Shown: piece by piece, positions 1 to 11,500 of the stretch
Layout of the letters: the number at the start of each line of letters is the position of its first letter
Numbering within the stretch: the stretch's first letter is position 1
Origin: Brachycybe producta
Lineage: Eukaryota > Arthropoda > Diplopoda > Playtdesmida > Andrognathidae
NCBI GenBank assembly: GCA_036925085.1
Contig: JAUPFP010000057.1
Coordinates: forward strand, 248,001-312,000
DNA length: 64,000 bases
Direction of reading: 5' to 3'
Made by a program: the position numbers and the translations under genes
The notes under the pieces: generated by a model
The model's input: only the letters and a program-made list of their open reading frames with translations
What the model was told of the DNA's origin: nothing
Database searches by the model: none

Positions 1-1
1 A

Positions 2-1438
2 ACTGGCCTCTCCACATCTCTTTCTCCACCCATAACGCCACCAGAGCCTTTCCAACACTGCTCACCGGTGCCGTCAATCACTCCGCCGCCTCCTCCTCAT
101 ACACCATTATCATCACCACCAACCTCCCGATGTGCCACGCCTCCACGCAGCGAGGCCGCCACACCAACTCCGACTCCAAAGTTACCTTCCATAGTGGTGG
201 TCCCCCAACCTGTTCGTGTTCAGGTTCCCACTGGGGCTCGCCCCAAGGAGCCTCAACCGTCCTACAGGGGCCACCACTCTTCTCGAGACTCTCTTCAACG
301 GCCACAGCCACGTCGCTCTTCGCCACGTGGTTCCCATCTTTCGCCCCGACGCCGACCCGACGGAAGAAGTCAGCAGGAACAACGTGGTTCCTCTGGACGC
401 GGCCTTCCGCCGCGTAATAACTTCGACCCAAGGGTCAGGCAAGATCTACAGGATCACCGAGTCCGACTGGACCGCGACCATCGCTATGAAACTCGGGGCC
501 CACCTAATCGGGTCCCGCATCGCTCTCCTCCTCCGCCACCTCCGGGCCGCCCTTCTGGATGACCTACGCCTACACCTTTGATGCCGCCACCTTCCGCCGA
601 GCGTGCCGCGTTCTTGAAAAAACAGAAGGCCATCACAAACCTTCTGCAAGACGTCATGCAACAGGGAGGTGACCCCATGGAAGCACTGGGCCGTGCACCA
701 GGAAGTGCCAAGCCACTGGAGGCGCTGAGCAGGAAGTCAGCATCAAAGCGACTACGTCAGCGGGCCCGCGATATGGCCCGGTCCGCCTTGCGCCATGCCA
801 GGCCTATCACGGGCGCATCAGTTTCTCTGGAACCTGCGGCTCCAACACCAGCCCGACCAGCCGCACCGCCCACTGTACCCCATGCCGGGGCTACTCTGGG
901 GCGGTTACCGCTGGATCGTCCATTCCGTGCAGCCACCTCCGGCGAGAGGTTGCTCAACAATCGGTGGGTCACTTGGCAGCGCGAAGTGCGCTCTGCCAAC
1001 ACCCTTTACGTAGGACACTTCTCTTTGGAGGAAGGGTTTCCCCGTCTGGACCTCCCTCCCCGGGAGCGATATGTCATGGGACTCTCCCGCCTAACAAGTG
1101 TCCTCGTCACCATCGTCTTCCCAAGAAGACGGATTGTTGAAACCATCAGTTTCGCCGGAGATGCCATCGATGAAGCCACGGAAGCCCTTTTGGGAGCTTT
1201 CGTCAACTCCGTCTTTGGACTGCCAGCTGGACAGACGTTCCGCACCAGTCGTCACTACATTCCGGAACCGGATCCTCGTTACCGAATCGCCATCTTGTGG
1301 GACGCCGCTTGGGCTACACTGTACAACAAGCGGTCCTCCCGTAAGATTATCGGGGACCGGGACATCTTCAATATCTTCCACCGGGATCTACCTGACGACC
1401 AGGGACAATGGCTGTCTGCCGCATCCAGCTACCGATGA
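2..1438 (+). CDS. Partial 3'-terminal ORF of retroelement A, one in-frame TGA; unknown family
   Basis: A single reading frame is open from the window edge to the TGA at 1436-1438, except for one TGA at 560-562. Composition does not change across that stop: proline-rich sequence lies on both sides, so this looks like one protein with a nonsense mutation or a recoded stop. CGA to TGA by CpG decay would explain it, but that is inference. The first part (to about nt 620) is low-complexity and rich in Pro, Ser, Thr and Arg; nt 240-530 is very Arg-rich. From about nt 900 to the end the sequence looks globular, with regular hydrophobic spacing and Trp residues. I see no CCHC knuckle, DTG, YXDD, DDE or membrane segment, so it is not recognisably Gag, protease, RT, integrase or an envelope protein. 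If translation restarted after the stop, the first ATG is at 581. It lies 400 bp before a same-strand 3' LTR, so it may be the last ORF of that element, in the env or accessory position. Function unknown. Confidence 0.55.
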
Positions 1439-1501
1439 GGCCAGGTCCAGCGGGATTACCCCCCCGTACGGTTCATGGACCCAGGATCCTCCCCACCCTC
1501 T

Positions 1502-1646
1502 GCAGCAGGGATAGCTGCGCGCCACATGTACTCATGTGGTTGCCACCCATCCGGGTGGCAGTATCGAAAAAATTTATAAAAAATAAAATACGTTGCAACT
1601 GTCCTGTTTCTCTAAAATTTCAATAGCGGCTCGCCACTCAGCGAGC
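1502..1646 (+). other. Run of four short perfect hairpins downstream of the ORF
   Basis: Arms: GCAGC 1502-1506 with GCTGC 1514-1518; CCACATG 1522-1528 with CATGTGG 1533-1539 (4-nt loop); TGCCACCC 1541-1548 with GGGTGGCA 1553-1560 (4-nt loop); GCTCGC 1629-1634 with GCGAGC 1641-1646 (6-nt loop). A fifth, with one G-T wobble, is at 1693-1699 with 1706-1712. The tight spacing of the first three suggests structured RNA at the 3' end of the element transcript. None matches the histone 3' stem-loop consensus. Confidence 0.5.
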
Positions 1647-1660
1647 ATTAATTATCTGTG

Positions 1661-1748
1661 TTTTATGTTTTCAGCCTTTTTCAATTTTTAGGGGCGCTGA
1701 CACTTCAGTGCCAGTGCCTTTCCATAACCACCTCTGTACACGGTAAGT
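1661..1748 (+). other. Candidate splice acceptor(s) and donor flanking a small exon
   Basis: A T-rich tract runs into CAG at 1672-1674, and a second into TTTAG ending at 1691. The segment after it runs to GTAAGT at 1743-1748, a perfect 5' splice-site hexamer. If used, this defines a 51- or 68-nt exon close to the 3' LTR. This is pattern evidence only; there is no transcript support. Confidence 0.25.
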
Positions 1749-1980
1749 CCTCAGCCACCCATGTCTCCCCGCTGCGTAACTTGAAAACCTTCCACCCTTG
1801 GCTGGAGTACGAGGACGTACTCCAAACAAAGTTGGAGGGTATGTAACACCCTGTAAATCGTGATCCCGCCAAAACCATAGCCTGGGGGGTAAACAACTCT
1901 CAACCGTCCCTCCCTCCTCTCTGACTCACCTTTCTGACTCATGCACAAGCGGCGGATTGATACATAAAGGACCATGGTCA

Positions 1981-2021
1981 CTTGGACCTGGTTACACCTC
2001 GCAGGTGTACACAGGTCCAAG
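1981..2021 (+). promoter_or_regulatory. Long inverted repeat directly upstream of the LTR TATA box
   Basis: Outer arms CTTGGACCTG (1981-1990) and CAGGTCCAAG (2012-2021) are perfectly complementary. A 2-nt mismatch follows, then inner arms TACACCT and AGGTGTA around a CGC loop. The inner arms resemble a palindrome of T-box half-sites (AGGTGT) and include a CAGGTG E-box. The right-hand LTR copy (57784-57824) has one change in an inner arm (TACGCCT). It ends one base before the TATA element region, where a transcription factor dimer could bind. Confidence 0.6.
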
Positions 2022-2022
2022 G

Positions 2023-2030
2023 TATAAAAG
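2023..2030 (+). promoter_or_regulatory. TATA box of left LTR
   Basis: TATAAAAG, 181 bp into the LTR, on the strand that transcribes toward the satellite array. It is conserved in the other LTR at 57826-57833. Transcription would be expected to start about 25-30 bp downstream. Confidence 0.7.
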
Positions 2031-2161
2031 GACCATGTTCCTCTTTGTTCAGAAGTTCTTTCCTTTGCCTGTTTTTGAGATACATTCCAAATCATGGGCC
2101 TGAGGATTCACAGTTAGTATTTTACTATTCACCCTTGTATCTGTACTTCTTACAAGGAATG

Positions 2162-2167
2162 AATAAA
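2162..2167 (+). terminator. Polyadenylation signal of left LTR
   Basis: AATAAA 139 bp downstream of the TATA box, followed by a GT-rich stretch (GTGTTG). This is the normal place for the R-region polyadenylation signal. Conserved at 57965-57970 in the right LTR. Confidence 0.65.
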
Positions 2168-2529
2168 AGTGTTGTAACAAGAAGTAGCGTTGTCTCTATG
2201 TCTTTATGTTAATAACTTCTCTTCAGAGGCCGGAGGTTTCATAGGGCAGGAGCTATACGATTCTCAGCAGCTACAACATCTTCTCTGGTCGGGATACCGA
2301 TGGAGAAGATGTATATCAGCATCAACCGGAAGAGAGAGAGATGGCCGCCACTCTCCTGCATCGATTTCACCCCCATGCAGAAGAGTGACTACAATCTATC
2401 TCCATCCAGCTCTCTCTACAGCTCGGATCTTCTCTGTGCAGGTGTCATACTGCTCAGAGAAGAAACGAAAAGTAGAAAATGTCATCTAAAGGTTGGTAAT
2501 AAAATATTGGTTGATGTCAAAAGCTCACA

Positions 2530-2533
2530 ATAA
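2530..2533 (+). repeat. Target-site duplication ATAA, right side of element A
   Basis: ATAA follows the CA end of the left LTR directly and is continued by TTAACAAAAAATGATAC, i.e. normal satellite sequence. The same ATAA precedes the right LTR at 57641-57644. In intact monomers the site reads CTAACAATAATTAAC, so ATAA is the duplicated target base set. Four bp fits Ty3/Gypsy-type integrases. Confidence 0.7.
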
Positions 2534-5500
2534 TTAACAAAAAATGATACATTTCGTTTTTAATTAACAAACAAAAAAAAAACGTGGTTTTCACAAAATG
2601 TAACATAACCAAAAAACTACTTGAGATATTTTGAAACTGATTTCAGCTGTGTGTTCAGAATCAAAAAATCTATAAGAATCAGTAAGAAATTCATTTGTTA
2701 GTTAAAGTAAATCTAACAATAATTAACAAAAAACGATACAATTCGTTTTTAATTAACAAACAAAAAAAAAAGTTGTTTTCACAAAATGTAACTTAACCAT
2801 AAAACTACTTGAGATATTTTGAAACTGATTTCATCAGTGTGTTCAGAATCAAAAAATCTATAAGAATCTTTAAAAAATTCATTTTTTGGTTAAAGTAAAC
2901 CTAACAATAATTAACAAAAAAACGATACATTTCGTTTTTAATTAACAAACAAAGAAAAAAACATGGTTTTCACAAAATGTAACATAACCAAAAAACTACT
3001 TGAGATATTTTGAAACTGATTTCAGCTGTGTGTTCAGAATCAAAAAAATCTATAAGAATCAGTAAGAAATTCATTTGTTAGTTAAAGTAAATCTAACAAT
3101 AATTAACAAAAAACGATACATTTTGTTTTTAATTAACAAACAAAAAAAAATGTTGTTTTCACAAAATGTAACTTAACCATAAAACTACTTGAGATATTTT
3201 GAAACTGATTTCATCAGTGTGTTCAGAATCAAAAAATCTATAAGAATCTTTAAAAAATTCATTTTTTGGTTAAAGTAAACCTAACAATAATTAACAAAAA
3301 AACGATACATTTCGTTTTTAATTAACAAACAAAAAAAAAACGTGGTTTTCACAAAATGTAACAACTAAAAAACTACTTGAGATATTTTGAAACTGATTTC
3401 ACCAGTGTGTTCAGAATCAAAAAATCTGTAAGAATCTGTAAAAAATTCATTTGTTAGTTAAAGTAAATCTAACAATAATTAACAAAAAACGATACATTTG
3501 GTTTTTAATTAACAAACAAAGAAAAAAACATGGTTTTCACAAAATGTAACATAACCAAAAAACTACTTGAGATATTTTGAAACTGATTTCACCAGTGTGT
3601 TCAGAATCAAAAAATCTATAAGAATCTTTAAAAAATTCATTTTTTGGTTAAAGTAAACCTAACAATAATTAACAAAAAAACGATACATTTCGTTTTTAAT
3701 TAACAAATAAAGAAAAAAACATGGTTTTTACAAAATGTAACATAACCAAAAAACTACTTGAGATATTTTGAAACTGATTTTACCAGTCTGTTCAGAATCA
3801 AAAAATCTGTAAGATTCTGTAAGAAATTCATTTTTTTGTTAAAGTAAACCTTACAATAATTAACAAAAAATGATACATTTCGTTTTTAATTAACAAACAA
3901 AAAAAAAACGTGGTTTTCACAAAATGTAACATAACCAAAAAACTACTTGAGATATTTTGAAACTGATTTCACCAGTGTGTTCAGAATCAAAAAATCTATA
4001 AGAATCAGTAAGAAATTCATTTGTTAGTTAAAGTAAATCTAACAATAATTAACAAAAAACGATACATTTCGTTTTTAATTAACAAACAAAAAAAAATGTT
4101 GTTTTCACAAAATGTAACTTAACCATAAAACTACTTGAGATATTTTGAAACTGATTTCATCAGTGTGTTCAGAATCAAAAAATCTATAAGAATCTTTAAA
4201 AAATTCATTTTTGGTTAAAGTAAACCTAACAATAATTAACAAAAAAACGATACATTTCGTTTTTAATTAACAAACAAAAAAAAACGTGGTTTTCACAAAA
4301 TGTAACAACTAAAAAACTACTTGAGATATTTTGAAACTGATTTCACCAGTGTGTTCAGAATCAAAAAATCTGTAAGAATCTGTAAGAAATTCATTTGTTA
4401 GTTAAAGTAAATCTAACAATAATTAACAAAAAACGATACATTTGGTTTTTAATTAACAAACAAAGAAAAAAACATGGTTTTCACAAAATGTAACATAACC
4501 AAAAAACTACTTGAGATGTTTTGAAACTGATTTCACCAGTGTGTTCAGAATCAAAAAATCTATAAGAATCTTTAAAAAATTCATTTTTTGGTTAAAGTAA
4601 ACCTAACAATAATTAACAAAAAAACGATACATTTCGTTTTTAATTAACAAATAAAGAAAAAAACATGGTTTTTACAAAATGTAACATAACCAAAAAACTA
4701 CTTGAGATATTTTGAAACTGATTTTACCAGTCTGTTCAGAATCAAAAAATCTGTAAGATTCTGTAAGAAATTCATTTTTTTGTTAAAGTAAACCTTACAA
4801 TAATTAACAAAAAATGATACATTTCGTTTTTAATTAACAAACAAAAAAAAAACGTGGTTTTCACAAAATGTAACATAACCAAAAAACTACTTGAGATATT
4901 TTGAAACTGATTTCACCAGTGTGTTCAGAATCAAAAAATCTATAAGAATCAGTAAGAAATTCATTTGTTAGTTAAAGTAAATCTAACAATAATTAACAAA
5001 AAACGATACATTTCGTTTTTAATTAACAAACAAAAAAAATGTTGTTTTCACAAAATGTAACTTAACCATAAAACTACTTGAGATATTTTGAAACTGATTT
5101 CATCAGTGTGTTCAGAATCAAAAAATCTATAAGAATCTTTAAAAAATTCATTTTTTGGTTAAAGTAAACCTAACAATAATTAACAAAAAAACGATACATT
5201 TCGTTTTTAATTAACAAACAAAAAAAAACGTGGTTTTCACAAAATGTAACATAACCAAAAAACTACTTGAGATATTTTGAAACTGATTTCACCAGTGTGT
5301 TCAGAATCAAAAAATCTGTAAGAATCTGTAAGAAATTCATTTGTTAGTTAAAGTAAATCTAACAATAATTAACAAAAAACGATACATTTGGTTTTTAATT
5401 AACAAACAAAAAAAAAAACGTGGTTTTCACAAAATGTAACATAACCAAAAAACTACTTGAGATATTTTGAAACTGATTTCACCAGTGTGTTCAGAATCAA

Positions 5501-8500
5501 AAAATCTATAAGAATCAGTAAGAAATTCATTTGTTAGTTAAAGTAAATCTAACAATAATTAACAAAAAACGATACATTTCGTTTTTAATTAACAAACAAA
5601 AAAAAATGTTTTCACAAAACGTAACTTAACCATAAAACTACTTGAGATATTTTGAAACTGATTTCATCAGTGTGTTCAGAATCAAAAAATCTATAAGAAT
5701 CTTTAAAAAATTCATTTTTTGGTTAAAGTAAACCTAACAATAATTAACAAAAAAACGATACATTTCGTTTTTAATTAACAAATAAAGAAAAAAACATGGT
5801 TTTTACAAAATGTAACATAACCAAAAAACTACTTGAGATATTTTGAAACTGATTTCACCAGTGTGTTCAGAATCAAAAAATCTGTAAGAATCTGTAAGAA
5901 ATTCATTTGTTAGTTAAAGTAAATCTAACAATAATTAACAAAAAACAATACATTTGGTTTTTAATTAACAAACAAAGAAAAAAACATGGTTTTCACAAAA
6001 TGTAACATAACCAAAAAACTACTTGAGATATTTTGAAACTGATTTCACCAGTGTGTTCAGAATCAAAAAATCTATAAGAATCTTTAAAAAATTCATTTTT
6101 TGGTTAAAGTAAACCTAACAATAATTAACAAAAAAACGATACATTTCGTTTTTAATTAACAAATAAAGAAAAAAACATGGTTTTTACAAAATGTAACATA
6201 ACTAAAAAACTACTTGAGATATTTTGAAACTGATTTTACCAGTCTGTTCAGAATCAAAAAATCTGTAAGATTCTGTAAGAAATTCATTTTTTTGTTAAAG
6301 TAAACCTTACAATAATTAACAAAAAATGATACATTTCGTTTTTAATTAACAAACAAAAAAAAATGTTGTTTTCACAAAATGTAACTTAACCATAAAACTA
6401 CTTGAGATATTTTGAAACTGATTTCATCAGTGTGTTCAGAATCAAAAAATCTATAAGAATCTTTAAAAAATTCATTTTTTGGTTAAAGTAAACCTAACAA
6501 TAATTAACAAAAAAACGATACATTTCGTTTTTAATTAACAAACAAAAAAAAAACGTGGTTTTCACAAAATGTAACATAACCAAAAAACTACTTGAGATAT
6601 TTTGAAACTGATTTCACCAGTGTGTTCAGAATCAAAAAATCTGTAAGAATCTGTAAGAAATTCATTTGTTAGTTAAAGTAAATCTAACAATAATTAACAA
6701 AAAACGATACATTTGGTTTTTAATTAACAAACAAAGAAAAAAACATGGTTTTCACAAAATGTAACATAACCAAAAAACTACTTGAGATTGAAACTGATTT
6801 CACCAGTGTGTTCAGAATCAAAAAATCTATAAGAATCTTTAAAAAATTCATTTTTTGGTTAAAGTAAACCTAACAATAATTAACAAAAAAACGATACATT
6901 TCGTTTTTAATTAACAAATAAAGAAAAAAACATGGTTTTTACAAAATGTAACATAACCAAAAAACTACTTGAGATATTTTGAAACTGATTTTACCAGTCT
7001 GTTCAGAATCAAAAAATCTGTAAGATTCTGTAAGAAATTCATTTGTTAGTTAAAGTAAATCTAACAATAATTAACAAAAAACGATACATTAGGTTTGTAA
7101 TTAACAAACAAAGAAAAAAACATGGTTTTCACAAAATGTAACATAACCAAAAAACTACTTGAGATATTTTGAAACTGATTTCAGCTGTGTGTTCAGAATC
7201 AAAAAATCTATAAGAATCAGTAAGAAATTCATTTGTTAGTTAAAATAAATCTAACAATAATTAACAAAAAAAGATACATTTCGTTTTTAATTAACAAACA
7301 AAAAAAAATGTTGTTTTCACAAAATGTAACTTAACCATAAAACTACTTGAGATATTTTGAAACTGATTTCATCAGTGTGTTCAGAATCAAAAAATCTGTA
7401 AGAATCTGTAAGAAATTCATTTGTTAGTTAAAGTAAATCTAACAATAATTAACAAAAAACGATACATTTCGTTTTTAATTAACAAACAAAAAAAAATGTT
7501 GTTTTCACAAAATGTAACTTAACCATAAAACTACTTGAGATATTTTGAAACTGATTTCATCAGTGTGTTCAGAATCAAAAAATCTATAAGAATCTTTAAA
7601 AAATTCATTTTTTGGTTAAAGTAAACCTAACAATAATTAACAAAAAAACGATACATTTCGTTTTTAATTAACAAACAAAAAAAAACGTGGTTTTCACAAA
7701 ATGTAACATAACCAAAAAACTACTTGAGATATTTTGAAACTGATTTCACCAGTGTGTTCAGAATCAAAAAATCTGTAAGAATCTGTAAGAAATTCATTTG
7801 TTAGTTAAAGTAAATCTAACAATAATTAACAAAAAACGATACATTTGGTTTTTAATTAACAAACAAAAAAAAAAACGTGGTTTTCACAAAATGTAACATA
7901 ACCAAAAAACTACTTGAGATATTTTGAAACTGATTTCACCAGTGTGTTCAGAATCAAAAAATCTATAAGAATCAGTAAGAAATTCATTTGTTAGTTAAAG
8001 TAAATCTAACAATAATTAACAAAAAACGATACATTTCGTTTTTAATTAACAAACAAAAAAAAATGTTTTCACAAAACGTAACTTAACCATAAAACTACTT
8101 GAGATATTTTGAAACTGATTTCATCAGTGTGTTCAGAATCAAAAAATCTATAAGAATCTTTAAAAAATTCATTTTTTGGTTAAAGTAAACCTAACAATAA
8201 TTAACAAAAAAACGATACATTTCGTTTTTAATTAACAAATAAAGAAAAAAACATGGTTTTTACAAAATGTAACATAACCAAAAAACTACTTGAGATATTT
8301 TGAAACTGATTTCACCAGTGTGTTCAGAATCAAAAAATCTGTAAGAATCTGTAAGAAATTCATTTGTTAGTTAAAGTAAATCTAACAATAATTAACAAAA
8401 AACAATACATTTGGTTTTTAATTAACAAACAAAGAAAAAAACATGGTTTTCACAAAATGTAACATAACCAAAAAACTACTTGAGATATTTTGAAACTGAT

Positions 8501-11500
8501 TTCACCAGTGTGTTCAGAATCAAAAAATCTATAAGAATCTTTAAAAAATTCATTTTTTGGTTAAAGTAAACCTAACAATAATTAACAAAAAAACGATACA
8601 TTTCGTTTTTAATTAACAAATAAAGAAAAAAACATGGTTTTTACAAAATGTAACATAACTAAAAAACTACTTGAGATATTTTGAAACTGATTTTACCAGT
8701 CTGTTCAGAATCAAAAAATCTGTAAGATTCTGTAAGAAATTCATTTTTTTGTTAAAGTAAACCTTACAATAATTAACAAAAAATGATACATTTCGTTTTT
8801 AATTAACAAACAAAAAAAAATGTTGTTTTCACAAAATGTAACTTAACCATAAAACTACTTGAGATATTTTGAAACTGATTTCATCAGTGTGTTCAGAATC
8901 AAAAAATCTATAAGAATCTTTAAAAAATTCATTTTTTGGTTAAAGTAAACCTAACAATAATTAACAAAAAAACGATACATTTCGTTTTTAATTAACAAAC
9001 AAAAAAAAAACGTGGTTTTCACAAAATGTAACATAACCAAAAAACTACTTGAGATATTTTGAAACTGATTTCACCAGTGTGTTCAGAATCAAAAAATCTG
9101 TAAGAATCTGTAAGAAATTCATTTGTTAGTTAAAGTAAATCTAACAATAATTAACAAAAAACGATACATTTGGTTTTTAATTAACAAACAAAGAAAAAAA
9201 CATGGTTTTCACAAAATGTAACATAACCAAAAAACTACTTGAGATATTTTGAAACTGATTTCACCAGTGTGTTCAGAATCAAAAAATCTATAAGAATCTT
9301 TAAAAAATTCATTTTTTGGTTAAAGTAAACCTAACAATAATTAACAAAAAAACGATACATTTCGTTTTTAATTAACAAATAAAGAAAAAAACATGGTTTT
9401 TACAAAATGTAACATAACTAAAAAACTACTTGAGATATTTTGAAACTGATTTTACCAGTCTGTTCAGAATCAAAAAATCTGTAAGATTCTGTAAGAAATT
9501 CATTTTTTTGTTAAAGTAAACCTTACAATAATTAACAAAAAATGATACATTTCGTTTTTAATTAACAAACAAAAAAAAATGTTGTTTTCACAAAATGTAA
9601 CTTAACCATAAAACTACTTGAGATATTTTGAAACTGATTTCATCAGTGTGTTCAGAATCAAAAAATCTATAAGAATCTTTAAAAAATTCATTTTTTGGTT
9701 AAAGTAAACCTAACAATAATTAACAAAAAAACGATACATTTCGTTTTTAATTAACAAACAAAAAAAAAACGTGGTTTTCACAAAATGTAACATAACCAAA
9801 AAACTACTTGAGATATTTTGAAACTGATTTCACCAGTGTGTTCAGAATCAAAAAATCTGTAAGAATCTGTAAGAAATTCATTTGTTAGTTAAAGTAAATC
9901 TAACAATAATTAACAAAAAACGATACATTTGGTTTTTAATTAACAAACAAAGAAAAAAACATGGTTTTCACAAAATGTAACATAACCAAAAAACTACTTG
10001 AGATATTTTGAAACTGATTTCACCAGTGTGTTCAGAATCAAAAAATCTATAAGAATCTTTAAAAAATTCATTTTTTGGTTAAAGTAAACCTAACAATAAT
10101 TAACAAAAAAACGATACATTTCGTTTTTAATTAACAAATAAAGAAAAAAACATGGTTTTTACAAAATGTAACATAACCAAAAAACTACTTGAGATATTTT
10201 GAAACTGATTTTACCAGTCTGTTCAGAATCAAAAAATCTGTAAGATTCTGTAAGAAATTCATTTGTTAGTTAAAGTAAATCTAACAATAATTAACAAAAA
10301 ACGATACATTTGGTTTGTAATTAACAAACAAAGAAAAAAACATGGTTTTCACAAAATGTAACATAACCAAAAAACTACTTGAGATATTTTGAAACTGATT
10401 TCAGCTGTGTGTTCAGAATCAAAAAATCTATAAGAATCAGTAAGAAATTCATTTGTTAGTTAAAGTAAATCTAACAATAATTAACAAAAAACGATACATT
10501 TGGTTTTTAATTAACAAACAAAAAAAAAACGTGGTTTTCACAAAATGTAACATAACCAAAAAACTACTTGAGATATTTTGAAACTGATTTCACCAGTGTG
10601 TTCAGAATCAAAAAATCTATAAGAATCAGTAAGAAATTCATTTGTTAGTTAAAGTAAATCTAACAATAATTAACAAAAAACGATACATTTCGTTTTTAAT
10701 TAACAAACAAAAAAAAATGTTTTCACAAAACGTAACTTAACCATAAAACTACTTGAGATATTTTGAAACTGATTTCATCAGTGTGTTCAGAATCAAAAAA
10801 TCTATAAGAATCTTTAAAAAATTCATTTTTTGGTTAAAGTAAACCTAACAATAATTAACAAAAAAACGATACATTTCGTTTTTAATTAACAAATAAAGAA
10901 AAAAACATGGTTTTTACAAAATGTAACATAACCAAAAAACTACTTGAGATATTTTGAAACTGATTTCACCAGTGTGTTCAGAATCAAAAAATCTGTAAGA
11001 ATCTGTAAGAAATTCATTTGTTAGTTAAAGTAAATCTAACAATAATTAACAAAAAACAATACATTTGGTTTTTAATTAACAAACAAAGAAAAAAACATGG
11101 TTTTCACAAAATGTAACATAACCAAAAAACTACTTGAGATATTTTGAAACTGATTTCACCAGTGTGTTCAGAATCAAAAAATCTGTAAGAATCTGTAAGA
11201 AATTCATTTGTTAGTTAAAGTAAATCTAACAATAATTAACAAAAAACGATACATTTGGTTTTTAATTAACAAACAAAGAAAAAAACATGGTTTTCACAAA
11301 ATGTAACATAACCAAAAAACTACTTGAGATATTTTGAAACTGATTTCACCAGTGTGTTCAGAATCAAAAAATCTATAAGAATCTTTAAAAAATTCATTTT
11401 TTGGTTAAAGTAAACCTAACAATAATTAACAAAAAAACGATACATTTCGTTTTTAATTAACAAATAAAGAAAAAAACATGGTTTTTACAAAATGTAACAT

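Larger units (their letters stand above)
1439..1841 (+). other. 3' noncoding region of element A, hairpin-rich, up to the LTR
   Basis: There is no convincing coding sequence between the stop of the last ORF and the LTR. The stretch holds a series of short perfect inverted repeats, an AATAAA at 1582-1587, a pyrimidine-rich 3' splice-site-like segment ending in AG at 1674 (and another AG at 1691), a GTAAGT at 1743-1748, and an 8-bp stem (1803-1810 with 1817-1824) just before the LTR. The bases immediately 5' of the LTR (about 1828-1841) are purine-rich but interrupted by TT. They are a weak candidate for the polypurine tract that primes plus-strand synthesis. Confidence 0.5.
1842..2529 (+). mobile_element. 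3' LTR of Ty3/Gypsy-like element A (688 bp)
   Basis: It starts TGTAACACCC and ends CTCACA (TG...CA) and is repeated in the same orientation at 57645-58330. I count 14 substitutions and one 2-bp indel between the two, about 98% identity. U3 carries an inverted repeat and the TATA box (2023-2030). AATAAA lies at 2162-2167, so R is about 2055-2185 and the remaining 340 bp are a long U5. Sequence to the left (coding frame, then 3' noncoding, then a weak purine tract) and satellite directly to the right identify it as the 3' LTR. Eleven of the 14 differences fall before 2210 and three after. Confidence 0.85.

Noticed and set aside
446..711. Minus-strand ORFs opposite the 3' ORF of element A
   Set aside because: Arg/Gly-rich shadows of the GC-rich plus-strand frame, with no better start context or motif.
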